64,000 bases of DNA from Actinomycetota bacterium (GTDB taxonomy: Bacteria > Actinomycetota > Acidimicrobiia > Acidimicrobiales > Ilumatobacteraceae), in assembly GCA_016870775.1 (NCBI GenBank), contig VGAK01000010.1:1-64000 (forward strand), given 5' to 3'. Position numbers and translations under genes: made by a program. Within the stretch, counting starts at the first letter, position 1. Each line of letters opens with the position of its first letter. Of this stretch, positions 1 through 9,195 are shown in pieces. Under the pieces are notes generated by a model. The model saw only the letters and a list, made by a program, of their open reading frames with translations, ran no database searches and was not told the DNA's origin.

Positions 1-355
1 TCATGTTGTGTGGCATACGGTGCACCTGCTTGGGCTTGACCTTGATGAACTGTGACCAGGTTCCTTTCGACAAGCCAAAGACCCGCTCACCCACTGCAAA
101 ATCTTTAACCTGCGAACCGACTTCTGCCACTTCACCCGCGTAATCGCTGCCCAAGTTGGCGGTGCGCGGCTTGCGCAAGCCCTCGGTGAGCCGAACCAGT
201 CGTGGCTGCCCCATCATGATGTAGCGGTCGGCTGGGTTCACCGAACTCGCGTGCACCGCAACAAGGATTTCGTCGTCAGCAATTTTTGGACGAGAGGTTT
301 CAACAACTCTGAGCACATCGACGCTGCCGTACTCCTCACGAACGACTGACCACAT
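1..355 (-). CDS. MDR-family NAD(P)-dependent alcohol/quinone oxidoreductase, N-terminal part (cut by window edge)
   Basis: The first 118 residues of a medium-chain dehydrogenase/reductase, cut by the left edge. The chain starts at ATG 355 (MWSVVREEYGSVDVLRVVET) and carries the GroES-like fold pattern: ASSVNPADRY near residue 40, then NLGSDYAGEVAEVGSQV and VGERVFGL. The absence of a Cys-His zinc pair points to the zinc-free quinone reductase/NAD(P)-dependent branch. The nucleotide-binding half lies outside. Codons ending in A or T (GTT, GAA, AAA, ATT) are far commoner than in any other gene here, which suggests recent acquisition or a junction, although the piece is short. Substrate unknown. 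Confidence 0.8.
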   Translation of the reverse strand, partial: MWSVVREEYGSVDVLRVVETSRPKIADDEILVAVHASSVNPADRYIMMGQPRLVRLTEGLRKPRTANLGSDYAGEVAEVGSQVKDFAVGERVFGLSKGTWSQFIKVKPKQVHRMPHNM

Positions 356-422
356 AAGAAGTTCTGAGACTAATGAATAGTCGTATCGCTAGCTGCCACC
401 GGCACTTACGATGCGCCGACGA

Positions 423-1637
423 CTACTCGACGCGCAGGCCGGAGATCGCACGAGCGATCACGAGCTGCTGGATCTCGCTCGTGCCCTCGAAGATGGTGTG
501 AATCTTGGCGTCACGGTGCATGCGCTCCACGTGGTACTCGCGCGTGTAGCCGTATCCGCCGAGGATCTGGATCGCCTCTTCGGTCACCTTCACTGCCATC
601 TCCGATGCGTAGTACTTGCTCATCGAACCCTCGGCGTTCTTGAACCCGCCGTTTCTCGCGAGCCACGCCGCGCGCCAAATGAGAAGGCGCGCTGCGTCGA
701 TCTGGGTGGCCATGTTGGCGAGCTTGAACGCGATCGCCTGGTTCATGATGATCGGCTTGCCGAACGCGGTGCGCTCCTTGGCGTAATCGAGTGCGATCTC
801 GTACGCACCGCGCGCGATGCCGAGCGCCTGGGCACCCACGGCCGGCCGGGTCGCCTCGAATGTCTTCATCGCGGGCTGGGCCTCACCGGTGCGGCCGGCC
901 TCGCGTGCACGCACCAGCTTGGCATCGAGCTTCTCCTTGCCGCCGAGCAGGCACCGACCGGGCACGCGGACATCGTCCAACACGACCTCGGCGGTGTGGC
1001 TGGCCTTGATGCCGTGCTTGGCGTACTTCTGGCCCTGCGAGAGACCCTTGGTCCCCGGGGGCACGACGAACGAGGCCTGGCCGCGTCCCTTCAGTGCGGG
1101 ATCCACGGCCGCGACAACCACGTGCACGTTGGCGATCCCGCCGTTCGTGATCCATGCCTTGGTGCCGTTCAGCACCCACTCGTCGGTCGCCTCGTCGTAG
1201 ACGGCGCGCGTGCGCAGCGACGACACATCGGAGCCCGCGTCGGGCTCGCTCACGCAGAACGCACCGAGCTTCACATCGTCGGCAGTGCCGTAGCACTGGG
1301 GAACCCACTCGATCATCTGCTCGGGTGTTCCGTTGCCGGAGATTCCCGCGGCGGCGAGACCCGATCCCATGATCGCCATGCCGAGTCCGGCATCGCCCCA
1401 GAAGATCTCCTCGATCGCGACCGGCAGTGTGAGACCCGATGCGTCACCCATCGCACTCATCATGAAATCGACGCCGTACAGACCGATCTTTGCGGCCTCT
1501 TGCACGACCGGCCAGGGGAACTCCTCACGATCGTCCCATTCCTGCGCGGCGGGACGCATCACGTCCTTGGCGAATTCATGGATCCAGTCCTTGATCTGGA
1601 TCTGGTCGTCGTTGAGATGGAGGGAAAACTCAGTCAT
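423..1637 (-). CDS. acyl-CoA dehydrogenase
   Basis: A 404-residue FAD-dependent acyl-CoA dehydrogenase that forms the trans-2,3 double bond of an acyl-CoA and passes electrons to ETF. Family signatures are CVSEPDAGSDVSSLRT (about residues 127-142), WVLNGTKAWITNGG (about 154-167) and the C-terminal IFEGTSEIQ, where Glu384 occupies the catalytic-base position of medium-chain enzymes. Length is normal. ATG 1637 lies 6 nt after a TAGGTT hexamer (1644-1649, minus strand), which suits a leaderless start. Chain-length or branched-chain preference cannot be read from sequence. Confidence 0.93.
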   Translation of the reverse strand: MTEFSLHLNDDQIQIKDWIHEFAKDVMRPAAQEWDDREEFPWPVVQEAAKIGLYGVDFMMSAMGDASGLTLPVAIEEIFWGDAGLGMAIMGSGLAAAGISGNGTPEQMIEWVPQCYGTADDVKLGAFCVSEPDAGSDVSSLRTRAVYDEATDEWVLNGTKAWITNGGIANVHVVVAAVDPALKGRGQASFVVPPGTKGLSQGQKYAKHGIKASHTAEVVLDDVRVPGRCLLGGKEKLDAKLVRAREAGRTGEAQPAMKTFEATRPAVGAQALGIARGAYEIALDYAKERTAFGKPIIMNQAIAFKLANMATQIDAARLLIWRAAWLARNGGFKNAEGSMSKYYASEMAVKVTEEAIQILGGYGYTREYHVERMHRDAKIHTIFEGTSEIQQLVIARAISGLRVE

Positions 1638-1681
1638 GCCCTGAACCTACCGGCGGGTAACCCCTCCCCAACAAGTCTGGT

Positions 1682-2881
1682 TCAGTCGACGTGGCTGACC
1701 TGCCGGTGTGCGGCACGCACCACGAGGAACCCCGCGACGAACAACGCGGCGCTCACCAGGTACGGGGCGCCCTCGTCGAAGGCATCGAAGACCACCCCGG
1801 CGAACACGGGCCCGATGATCCGGCCCAGCGCCCCCGCACTCTGCTGGTACCCGAGTGCCTCACCGCGGCGGTCCTCGGGCACGAGTTCTGCGATCAACGA
1901 CGACACCGACGGCCCGGCGATCCCCTGACCGAACGCGATGAGCAGGACCGAGACCACCAGCACCGGCACCACTCCGCTCACCGAGAGCACCACGAGACCC
2001 GTCGCGGTGACGAGCAACCCCGCATGCAGCAGTCCCCACGAGCCCACCCGGGAGGTGAGCGGCCCGATGAGCGCTCCCTGCACCGCGACGAGAACGACAC
2101 CCACCACGAGGAACACCGCCGCGGCGGAACTCTCGGTGAAGCCGAAGCGACGTTCGCCGAACAACGAGAAGGTGGCCTCGAAGCCGGAGAATCCGAGCGA
2201 CACCACCAGGCTCATCACGACGAATCGCACGAGCACCGGCGAGGTGGGGAGGGCGAAGCGGCCGGGGCGGGGTGACGGGGTCGCGCCGGGGTCGCGCATC
2301 TTCTTCGTCTCGGGCAGCCGGAACGCCGCGGCCGCCGCGTTGATGAGGGCGACGGTCCCCGCGACATAGAAGGGAATGTGCGGACCGCCGAGGGCGGCGA
2401 GACCACCTATCACGGGACCGAGGATGAAACCCAGACCGAACGCGGCCCCGAGCAGGCCCAGGAGACGCGCGCGTTGCTCGGGCGGTGCGATGTCAGCGAC
2501 GGCACCCTGGGCGACCGCGACACTCGCACCTGACGCACCGTCGAGCGCCCGACCGACGAAGAGCACCCACAGGGCACCGGCTGCACCGGAGATGAAGCTG
2601 CCGACGGCAGTGCCGAGGAGCGACACGATGATGACGGGTTTGCGACCGACCCGGTCGGACACGCGTCCGAGGATCGGCGCGAAGACCATCTGCGCCCCGG
2701 AGAAGCAGGCGAAGAGGAGCCCCACCTCGAGACCACCGGCACCGAACCGCTCGGCATAGCGCCCGAGGATCGGTGCCACGATGCCAAAGCCAACGAGGTC
2801 CAGTGCCACCGTGGTCCAGATCGTCCAGAAACCCTGCGGCACGGGTGGACGAGCAACGGCCGCCGCGTCGCGGTCAGCCAC
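1682..2881 (-). CDS. MFS transporter
   Basis: A 399-residue major facilitator superfamily transporter. The N-terminal half holds the loop-2/3 signature GRVSDRVGRKP after PILGRYAERF, and the chain alternates hydrophobic segments consistent with about 12 helices. GTG 2881 was chosen because GTGGCTGA overlaps the end of cysS by 8 nt, and a longer reading would only read through cysS out of frame. It is therefore translationally coupled to cysS. It resembles TetA/multidrug-type exporters with a GQGIAGPSVSSLIAELVP motif in the second half. Substrate unknown. Confidence 0.88.
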   Translation of the reverse strand: MADRDAAAVARPPVPQGFWTIWTTVALDLVGFGIVAPILGRYAERFGAGGLEVGLLFACFSGAQMVFAPILGRVSDRVGRKPVIIVSLLGTAVGSFISGAAGALWVLFVGRALDGASGASVAVAQGAVADIAPPEQRARLLGLLGAAFGLGFILGPVIGGLAALGGPHIPFYVAGTVALINAAAAAFRLPETKKMRDPGATPSPRPGRFALPTSPVLVRFVVMSLVVSLGFSGFEATFSLFGERRFGFTESSAAAVFLVVGVVLVAVQGALIGPLTSRVGSWGLLHAGLLVTATGLVVLSVSGVVPVLVVSVLLIAFGQGIAGPSVSSLIAELVPEDRRGEALGYQQSAGALGRIIGPVFAGVVFDAFDEGAPYLVSAALFVAGFLVVRAAHRQVSHVD

Positions 2882-4235
2882 GTCTGATGCGTGTCCCTTC
2901 CTTGGTCGTCTCCACGTTCCAGCCGGCCGCCTGCAACTCGGCGCGGATCTTGTCGGCGGTGGCGAAGTCCCTCGCCGCGCGCGCCGCATCGAGCGCGGCC
3001 GCTCTCGCGAGCGTCTCGTCGTCGACATCGTCGCCCTCGACCAGGTCGAGCCCGAGTGCACCGGTCATCTCGAGCACCGCGGCGCGCAGTGCGGCGGTGC
3101 GCTCGGCCTCACCGGAATCCGCGGCGGTGTTCGCGGCGCGCACCGTGTCGAACACGAGAGCGATCGAGGCCACCGTGTCCAAGTCGTCGTCCATCGCGGT
3201 CCGGAAACGCTCGATGACCCCGGCATCGGAGTTGCCACCAGAATGGGCGCTCGTCCTCGCCGCGAAGGCGTCCAGGCCCGACAATGCGGCCTCGGCCGCC
3301 TCGAGATTCTCGGGACCGACGCGCACGGGTGAGCGGTAGTGCGTCTGGAGGAGCAGCATCCGATAGGCGCGCGCATCGTAGCGATCGAGGAGATCGAGCA
3401 GGTTCGCCACGTTGCCGAGGCTCTTCGACATCTTCTCGCCTTCCTGGTCCACGACCATGCCGTTGTGCATCCAGTGGCGCGCGAAGGTGCGCCCGAGCGC
3501 GACGGCCTGGGCCCTCTCGTTCTCATGGTGCGGGAAGCGCAGGTCCGCGCCACCGCAGTGCAGGTCGAATCCGTCATCGAGCAACTCGAGACTCATCACG
3601 ACGCACTCGCTGTGCCAGCCGGGTCGGCCCTCGCCCCAGGGTGAGGGCCACGATGGCTCGCTCGGCTTCGAGAACTTCCACAACGCGAAGTCGGCGGGGT
3701 GCCGCTTGTTGCCGGCCCCGAACACCTCGCGGTCGCCTCCCCCCGAGAGCATGTCGTCGAGGCCCTGGTGCGCGAGCAGGCCGTAGTCACCAACCGCGGC
3801 GATGGAGAGATAGACGCCGTCGTCGGTGGCGTAGGCACTCCCCCGCGCCACGAGCTCTGCGATCATCGCCACCATCTGTTCGACGTAGTCGGTCGCATGC
3901 GGCACATCGGTCGGCCGCTGCACACCGAGGCGACCCATGGCCTCGAACCAGACGTTCTCGCACTTGTGCGTGATGTCCTGCCAGGGTCGACCCTCGTCGT
4001 TGGCGCGGTTGATGATCTTGTCGTCGATGTCGGTGATGTTGGACACGAGGCGCACCTCGAGACCGCACCACTCGAGGTAGCGGCGGAGAACGTCGTAGAC
4101 GAGCGTGGTGCGACCGTGACCGAGATGCGGCGGGCCATACACCGTGGGACCGCACAGATAGATGCCGACCTTGCCCGGTTCTCTCAGGGCGAGGGGCCTG
4201 ACCTCCCGGGTCGCGGTGTCGTAGAGGTTCAGCAC
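2874..4235 (-). CDS. cysS: cysteine--tRNA ligase
   Basis: Cytosolic class I aminoacyl-tRNA synthetase charging tRNA-Cys, 453 residues, close to the usual length. Visible: CGPTVYGPPHLGHGRT with the HIGH-type motif, the zinc-ligand set (Cys28, Cys in WHSECVVMS, His in FPHHENE), EKMSKSLGN as KMSKS, and the DALR-type C-terminal domain. GTG 4235 is preceded at 7 nt by TAGGCT, so the mRNA is probably leaderless. It is divergent from valS with overlapping -10 elements, giving a compact tRNA-synthetase locus. The downstream MFS gene is coupled. The mycothiol ligase MshC is a close paralogue, but the length and KMSKS context fit CysS. Confidence 0.93.
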   Translation of the reverse strand: MLNLYDTATREVRPLALREPGKVGIYLCGPTVYGPPHLGHGRTTLVYDVLRRYLEWCGLEVRLVSNITDIDDKIINRANDEGRPWQDITHKCENVWFEAMGRLGVQRPTDVPHATDYVEQMVAMIAELVARGSAYATDDGVYLSIAAVGDYGLLAHQGLDDMLSGGGDREVFGAGNKRHPADFALWKFSKPSEPSWPSPWGEGRPGWHSECVVMSLELLDDGFDLHCGGADLRFPHHENERAQAVALGRTFARHWMHNGMVVDQEGEKMSKSLGNVANLLDLLDRYDARAYRMLLLQTHYRSPVRVGPENLEAAEAALSGLDAFAARTSAHSGGNSDAGVIERFRTAMDDDLDTVASIALVFDTVRAANTAADSGEAERTAALRAAVLEMTGALGLDLVEGDDVDDETLARAAALDAARAARDFATADKIRAELQAAGWNVETTKEGTRIRRG

Positions 4236-4242
4236 TCGCCCA

Positions 4243-4252
4243 AGCCTACGAT
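4243..4252. promoter_or_regulatory. overlapping divergent -10 elements of cysS and valS
   Basis: On the minus strand TAGGCT (4248-4243) lies 7 nt before GTG 4235 of cysS. On the plus strand TACGAT (4247-4252) lies 9 nt before ATG 4262 of valS. The two hexamers share two bases, so RNA polymerase could serve only one gene at a time. No convincing -35 is seen on either side. Confidence 0.55.
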
Positions 4253-4261
4253 TCGGGTCCT

Positions 4262-6823
4262 ATGTCCGCGGTCCCCGACAAGCCATCCCTCGACGGCATC
4301 GAGGACAGGTGGATCGGTGCGTGGGATGCCGAGGGCATCTACGCCTTCGACCGCGCCGCATCGCGCGACGGTGTCTTTGCGATCGACACACCCCCGCCCA
4401 CCGTGAGCGGATCGCTGCACATGGGCCATGTGTTCTCCTACACCCACACCGACACCGTCGCGCGCTTCTGGCGCATGCGCGGCAAGGCCGTCTTCTACCC
4501 GATGGGTTGGGACGACAACGGCCTGCCCACCGAGAGGCGGGTCCAGAACTTCTTCGGGGTCTCGTGCGACCCGTCCGTCCCCTACGACCCGGCCCTCGTG
4601 CCCCCGTTCCGCGGTGATCCGCCGAGGGACCACCGGCCGGTTCCGGTGTCGCGACCGAACTTCATCGAGTTGTGCGAGGAACTCACCCACGAGGACGAGA
4701 AGGTCTTCGAGGATCTCTTCCGCCGGCTCGGACTCAGCGTCGACTGGTCGCTCCTCTACGCCACGATCGACGAGCGGTCCCGCCGCGCGAGTCAGCGGGC
4801 ATTCCTGCGCAACCTCGCGCGTGGTGAGGCATACACCCAGGAGGCACCCACCCTGTGGGACGTCGACTTCCGCACCGCCGTCGCACAAGCCGAACTCGAG
4901 GACCGCGAGCGCGAGGGCGCCTACCACACGCTCGCCTTCCACCGCACCGACGGCGCGGGCGATGTCCTCATCGACACGACACGGCCCGAGCTGGTGCCCG
5001 CGTGCGTCGCCCTCGTCGCCCACCCCGACGACGACCGCTACGCACCGTTGTTCGGCTCGACGGTGCGCACGCCGTTGTTCGGTGTCGAGGTGCCGATCGT
5101 GGCGCACCCACTCGCCCAGATCGACAAGGGGACCGGCATCGCGATGGTCTGCACGTTCGGCGACCTCACCGACGTGCTCTGGTGGCGCGAGTTGGGACTG
5201 CCCACGCGGGCGATCATCGCCCGGGACGGCCGCATCCTTGCCGATGCACCCGAGGGAATCAGCGGAGATGCCGCACTCGCGGCATGGGAGCAACTGGCCG
5301 GCAAGACCGCCAAACAGGCCCAGACGGCGATCGTGGGGATGCTGCGCGCATCCGGCGAGATGCGCGGTGAACCCCGCAAGATCATGCACCCGGTCAAGTT
5401 CTACGAGAAGGGCGACCGACCACTCGAGATCGTCACGAGCCGCCAGTGGTACATCCGCAACGGCGGCCGCGATGCCGACCTGCGCTCGGCACTGCTGGCG
5501 CGCGGTGCCTCGCTCGAGTGGCAGCCCGACCACATGCGCCACCGCTACGCGAACTGGGTCGAGGGTCTGAACGGCGACTGGCTGATCAGTCGCCAACGCT
5601 GGTTCGGCGTGCCCGTCCCCGTCTGGTACCCCGTGCGGGCCGACGGCGAGATCGACCACGACACCCCGCTCGTGCCCGACGAGTCGCGCCTGCCGGTCGA
5701 CCCCTCCACCGATTGTCCCGAGGGCTGGAACGAGTCGCAGCGTGGAGTTCCCGGTGGATTCGTCGGCGATCCCGATGTCATGGACACCTGGGCCACCTCC
5801 TCGCTCACGCCACAGATCGCCGGCAAGTGGGAGGACGACGCCGATCTCTTCGGCCGCATCTACCCCTTCGACCTTCGGCCCCAGGGCCACGACATCATCC
5901 GCACGTGGCTCTTCTCCACGATGGTGCGCTCCAACTTCGAGCACGGCACCGCGCCGTGGCGTGTGGCCGCGTTGTCGGGCTGGATCCTCGACCCGGACCG
6001 CAAGAAGATGTCGAAGTCGAAGGGCAACGTGGTGACCCCGATCGATCTGTTCGAGGAATTCGGATCGGACGCGGTGCGCTACTGGGCGGCCGGTGCCCGG
6101 CCCGGCGTCGACACCGCGTTCTCGAAGGACCAGATGGCGGTCGGACGCAAGCTCGCCAACAAGTTGCTGAACGCATCGAAGTTCGCGCTCTCGTTCGGCG
6201 ACGTCGCCGCCGGTGCCGTGCCGATCGAGCCGTTGGATGCCGCGATGCTCCACCGACTCGCCGGAGTCGTCGGGGAGGCCACGGTCGCGTTCGAGAACTT
6301 CGACTACGCACGCGCGCTCGAGCGCACCGAGGCATTCTTCTGGTGGTTCTGCGACGACTACCTGGAGCTGGTGAAGGGCCGCGCCTATGCGATCCACGGC
6401 GACGAGCGGGCCGTGTCGGCGCGCGCGGCCCTGCGGCGCGCTCTCTCCATCCTGCAGCGACTCTTCGCGCCGCTGATCCCCTTCGTGTCCGAGGAGGTCT
6501 GGCGCTGGTGGCAGGAGGGATCGGTGCACCGAGCGACCTGGCCCGTCGCCGATGATGCCACCGCCGGACTCGCTGGTCCCGCCGACGAGGAATTGCTCGG
6601 GGCAGTGTCGGCGACCATCGCCGGTATCCGCCGTGCCAAGACCGAGGCCAAGGTCGGCCAGAAGGCCAAGGTCGGCCTCGCCCGCATCACCGCCCCGGGA
6701 AGCGCGATCGAGCGGATCGAGACCGCGTGGAGCGACATCGCCGACGCGGGGTCGGTGATCTCCCGCGAGATGGTCGTGGCCGACGGTGAGATCTCGGTCG
6801 TTGCCACTGTCGAGCCCACCTGA
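4262..6823 (+). CDS. valS: valine--tRNA ligase
   Basis: Class I valyl-tRNA synthetase of 853 residues, on the shorter side for the family. The HIGH region is PPTVSGSLHMGHVFSYTHTD (about residues 44-63) and KMSKS is KKMSKSKGN (about 581-589). A CP1 editing domain sits between them (DTTRPELVPACVALVAHP region), and the anticodon-binding domain follows (FFWWFCDDYLELVKGRAYA). A C-terminal stretch with AKVGQKAKVGL could be a short arm. ATG 4262 follows a TACGAT hexamer by 9 nt. Product: Val-tRNA in the cytoplasm. Confidence 0.94.
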   Translation: MSAVPDKPSLDGIEDRWIGAWDAEGIYAFDRAASRDGVFAIDTPPPTVSGSLHMGHVFSYTHTDTVARFWRMRGKAVFYPMGWDDNGLPTERRVQNFFGVSCDPSVPYDPALVPPFRGDPPRDHRPVPVSRPNFIELCEELTHEDEKVFEDLFRRLGLSVDWSLLYATIDERSRRASQRAFLRNLARGEAYTQEAPTLWDVDFRTAVAQAELEDREREGAYHTLAFHRTDGAGDVLIDTTRPELVPACVALVAHPDDDRYAPLFGSTVRTPLFGVEVPIVAHPLAQIDKGTGIAMVCTFGDLTDVLWWRELGLPTRAIIARDGRILADAPEGISGDAALAAWEQLAGKTAKQAQTAIVGMLRASGEMRGEPRKIMHPVKFYEKGDRPLEIVTSRQWYIRNGGRDADLRSALLARGASLEWQPDHMRHRYANWVEGLNGDWLISRQRWFGVPVPVWYPVRADGEIDHDTPLVPDESRLPVDPSTDCPEGWNESQRGVPGGFVGDPDVMDTWATSSLTPQIAGKWEDDADLFGRIYPFDLRPQGHDIIRTWLFSTMVRSNFEHGTAPWRVAALSGWILDPDRKKMSKSKGNVVTPIDLFEEFGSDAVRYWAAGARPGVDTAFSKDQMAVGRKLANKLLNASKFALSFGDVAAGAVPIEPLDAAMLHRLAGVVGEATVAFENFDYARALERTEAFFWWFCDDYLELVKGRAYAIHGDERAVSARAALRRALSILQRLFAPLIPFVSEEVWRWWQEGSVHRATWPVADDATAGLAGPADEELLGAVSATIAGIRRAKTEAKVGQKAKVGLARITAPGSAIERIETAWSDIADAGSVISREMVVADGEISVVATVEPT

Positions 6824-6883
6824 CGGGACCGCTCCCGCACGACGGAGACCACCGCGCACCCGCAACTACCGTGGAGCACGCCC

Positions 6884-8233
6884 ATGGACACCCCCGTTGC
6901 GCCCGAACCGAGCCTCCCTGCGTCGGCGGGGTCCGACGGTGCCCGAGCGGCGGGACGGCGACGGTCCGGCCGGGTGCGAGCACTCATGATCTTCAACACC
7001 GTGGTCGCCATCATCACGATCGCGGCTGGCTCGGGACTGCTGTACGCGAACTGGAAACTCGGATCGCGCCAGGTGGTCACGATCGACTCAGCGTCGGGTG
7101 ACGGCAACATCGACCTCCCCGCGGGAGACCTGTCGGCGAAGAACTACCTGATCACCGGATCCGACAACACCGCCTGCATCGACCCCGACTCCCCCTTCGC
7201 GGGCGGGTTCGGTGATCGGTCGGCGTTCGGTGAGCGAAGCGACTCGATCATGGTGGTCCGCGTGAGTCCTCGCGACGGGACCGCGGCGATCCTGTCGTTC
7301 CCGCGCGACCTGTGGGTGACAGAGGCGGGGTCGACGCGCAAGAACCGGATCAATGCGAACTTCAACAAGAAGGATCCGAACCGCCTCATCCGCACGATCA
7401 AACAGAACTTCGGCATCCCGATCGACCACTACGTCAACATCGACTTCTGCACCTTCAAGGACGTGGTCGACGCTGTCGGTGGCGTGCGCGTGCCCTTCCC
7501 GTTCAAGGCACGTGACAAGCGCACGGGATTCAAGGTGATGAAGGCCGGCGCCTGCGCGACCCTGAGGGGCGACGAGGCCCTCGCCTACATCCGCTCGCGC
7601 AAGTACGACTTCTACGACCCGATGACGGGCAAGTGGACCCGGGACGGGACGTCGGACTGGGGACGCATCAATCGCCAGCAGGACTTCATCAAGCGCATGA
7701 CCAGGAAGGCACTCGACAGGGCACGCACGAACCCGAAGGTCGCCAGCGAAATCATGAACGCGACCCTCGAGAACGTGATCACCGACGACAGGATCACTCC
7801 ACTCATGCTCCTGCAGCTCGGCCAGGCGATGAAGAACTACGACGCGGGGACGATGGGGTCCTACACCATGCCCGGGACCGGCCAGATGATCGAGGAGATG
7901 GCGGTGATCGTGCCCGAGCTCGAGTCCGAGATCGCCAAGAAGATCATCGCGCTCTACCGCGGCGAGGCGAGTCTTGCCACCCGGGCGTCGACCACCACGA
8001 CCGTGCCACGCCCCGTGCCGACCGTTCCGACCGAGTCGGCCGCGGGCACCAGTGGCGCGACGCCGGCCTTCATCGGCGCTGCGGCGACGATCCTGGGTGC
8101 GCTGGGGTCGCGCACAACGGGAGCGACACCGCCCACCACCTCTCCCGCGACGACCACGACGATTCCCGCGGTCGTGATCGAGCAGAATCCGCGCGGGATC
8201 GTTCCCCCGAACGACCCCGCCTGCCCGTACTGA
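6884..8233 (+). CDS. LytR-CpsA-Psr (LCP) family cell-wall glycopolymer ligase
   Basis: A 449-residue type II membrane protein: basic cytoplasmic N-terminus (RRRSGRVR), one membrane segment around residues 34-56, then the extracytoplasmic LCP domain. Hallmarks are RSDSIMVVRV (about 118-127), SFPRDLWV with the conserved Arg-Asp (about 138-145), KNRINANF, IDHYVNIDF and GDEALAYIRSRKY. LCP proteins move polyprenyl-linked polymers (teichoic acid, arabinogalactan or capsule) onto peptidoglycan. The C-terminus from about residue 365 is a low-complexity Thr/Pro/Ala tail probably spanning the wall. ATG 6884 is 60 nt after valS, with a TACCGT hexamer at 6867-6872. The acceptor polymer is unknown. Confidence 0.9.
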   Translation: MDTPVAPEPSLPASAGSDGARAAGRRRSGRVRALMIFNTVVAIITIAAGSGLLYANWKLGSRQVVTIDSASGDGNIDLPAGDLSAKNYLITGSDNTACIDPDSPFAGGFGDRSAFGERSDSIMVVRVSPRDGTAAILSFPRDLWVTEAGSTRKNRINANFNKKDPNRLIRTIKQNFGIPIDHYVNIDFCTFKDVVDAVGGVRVPFPFKARDKRTGFKVMKAGACATLRGDEALAYIRSRKYDFYDPMTGKWTRDGTSDWGRINRQQDFIKRMTRKALDRARTNPKVASEIMNATLENVITDDRITPLMLLQLGQAMKNYDAGTMGSYTMPGTGQMIEEMAVIVPELESEIAKKIIALYRGEASLATRASTTTTVPRPVPTVPTESAAGTSGATPAFIGAAATILGALGSRTTGATPPTTSPATTTTIPAVVIEQNPRGIVPPNDPACPY

Positions 8234-8272
8234 CGGACGCTTGCCCCCCGGCCTTCGGGGACGAGCGAGGGC

Positions 8273-9088
8273 TCAGTTGACCTCGAGTGCCTCGCCGAGA
8301 GCCGACGGAATCGACATCGGGCCGTCCACGAGTGCCAACCGGGCGCCGGCACGTGTCGCGAACGCGCGCGCCTCGTCGCAATCGTCGCTCGGTGCCACCA
8401 CCACGAGTTCCTCGAGACCCGCCGCGGCGGCGATCGGGTCGCCCTCGACCGTCGCACGACAGTCGCTCAACAGCACCGCGATCCGCCGACCCGCGCGCGA
8501 CCGGGCGAGTTGGGCCTGGGCGGCGACCAGCGCACCGGTCAGGTCGGTGGTGCCGAATCCGCGCAGGGTGAGCACGTCCTCGATCACCCTCTCGGGCGAT
8601 TTCGGACTGTCCTGGCTCTTCGTGACGATCACGTCCTTGCCGAAGGCGACGACACTCCAGTCCTCCGGTGCGCGACCGGCGATCGCCGCCACGGCCACCG
8701 CCGATGTGGCCAGTGGCTCGCCACCCATCGATCCACTGCGGTCGATGAGCAGGCACAGCGCCGTGCCGGGCTTTCGCCACCCTCGCACGCGCAAGCGCTC
8801 GGGGTCCGGCGCCAGATTGCGCCGCAACTCGGCCAGCGCGTCCAGACTCGCGTCGATGTCGATGTCACCGGCGTCGGGTCGGTATGCCTGCTCGACCAAC
8901 TTGCCGACCCCGCGCGGCCGGGTGCGGCCGCGGTTGCCGACATCGAGCATCAGGCGACCGGCCAACTTGCGCGCCAGCTCGCGGAGCACCGGATCGGTGG
9001 CGCCGGTGAGGTCGGCGAGAACTCCGAGCATCCCGTCGGGGTTCTCGCGCATCGACTCCTCGACTGCGGCCTCGTCGAGCTCTCCCAC
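8273..9088 (-). CDS. VWA domain-containing protein (MoxR partner, CoxE/MadC-like)
   Basis: At least 271 residues. A helical N-terminal part precedes a von Willebrand A domain whose MIDAS is complete: DRSGSM (about 116-121), a Thr in GFGTTDLTGA and Asp in VLLSDCRAT. It is the last gene of the leftward operon and follows the MoxR ATPase. The start is uncertain. GTG 9088 is the first standard start, yet the open frame runs on upstream to a TGA near 9243 and encodes plausible family-like residues (RRDLSRHENFENISPEVG). CTG 9199 overlaps the moxR stop as CTGA, so the true protein may have about 37 more residues. MoxR/VWA pairs act as chaperones or metal-insertion machines. Confidence 0.85.
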   Translation of the reverse strand: MGELDEAAVEESMRENPDGMLGVLADLTGATDPVLRELARKLAGRLMLDVGNRGRTRPRGVGKLVEQAYRPDAGDIDIDASLDALAELRRNLAPDPERLRVRGWRKPGTALCLLIDRSGSMGGEPLATSAVAVAAIAGRAPEDWSVVAFGKDVIVTKSQDSPKSPERVIEDVLTLRGFGTTDLTGALVAAQAQLARSRAGRRIAVLLSDCRATVEGDPIAAAAGLEELVVVAPSDDCDEARAFATRAGARLALVDGPMSIPSALGEALEVN

Positions 9089-9195
9089 CTCGGGCGAGAT
9101 GTTCTCGAAGTTCTCGTGACGGGACAGGTCGCGGCGCGACGTGGTGCGCTTTCCGGCCTCGGCAACGGCGTGGTCGGCCTCGGCGCCCTCCTTCG

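Noticed and set aside
4229-6865. 878-residue minus-strand frame
   Set aside because: It is antisense to the well-supported valS gene and shows no family features.
8246-8260. Five-base hairpin CCCCG-N5-CGGGG between LCP and VWA genes
   Set aside because: Too short to call a terminator in such GC-rich DNA.
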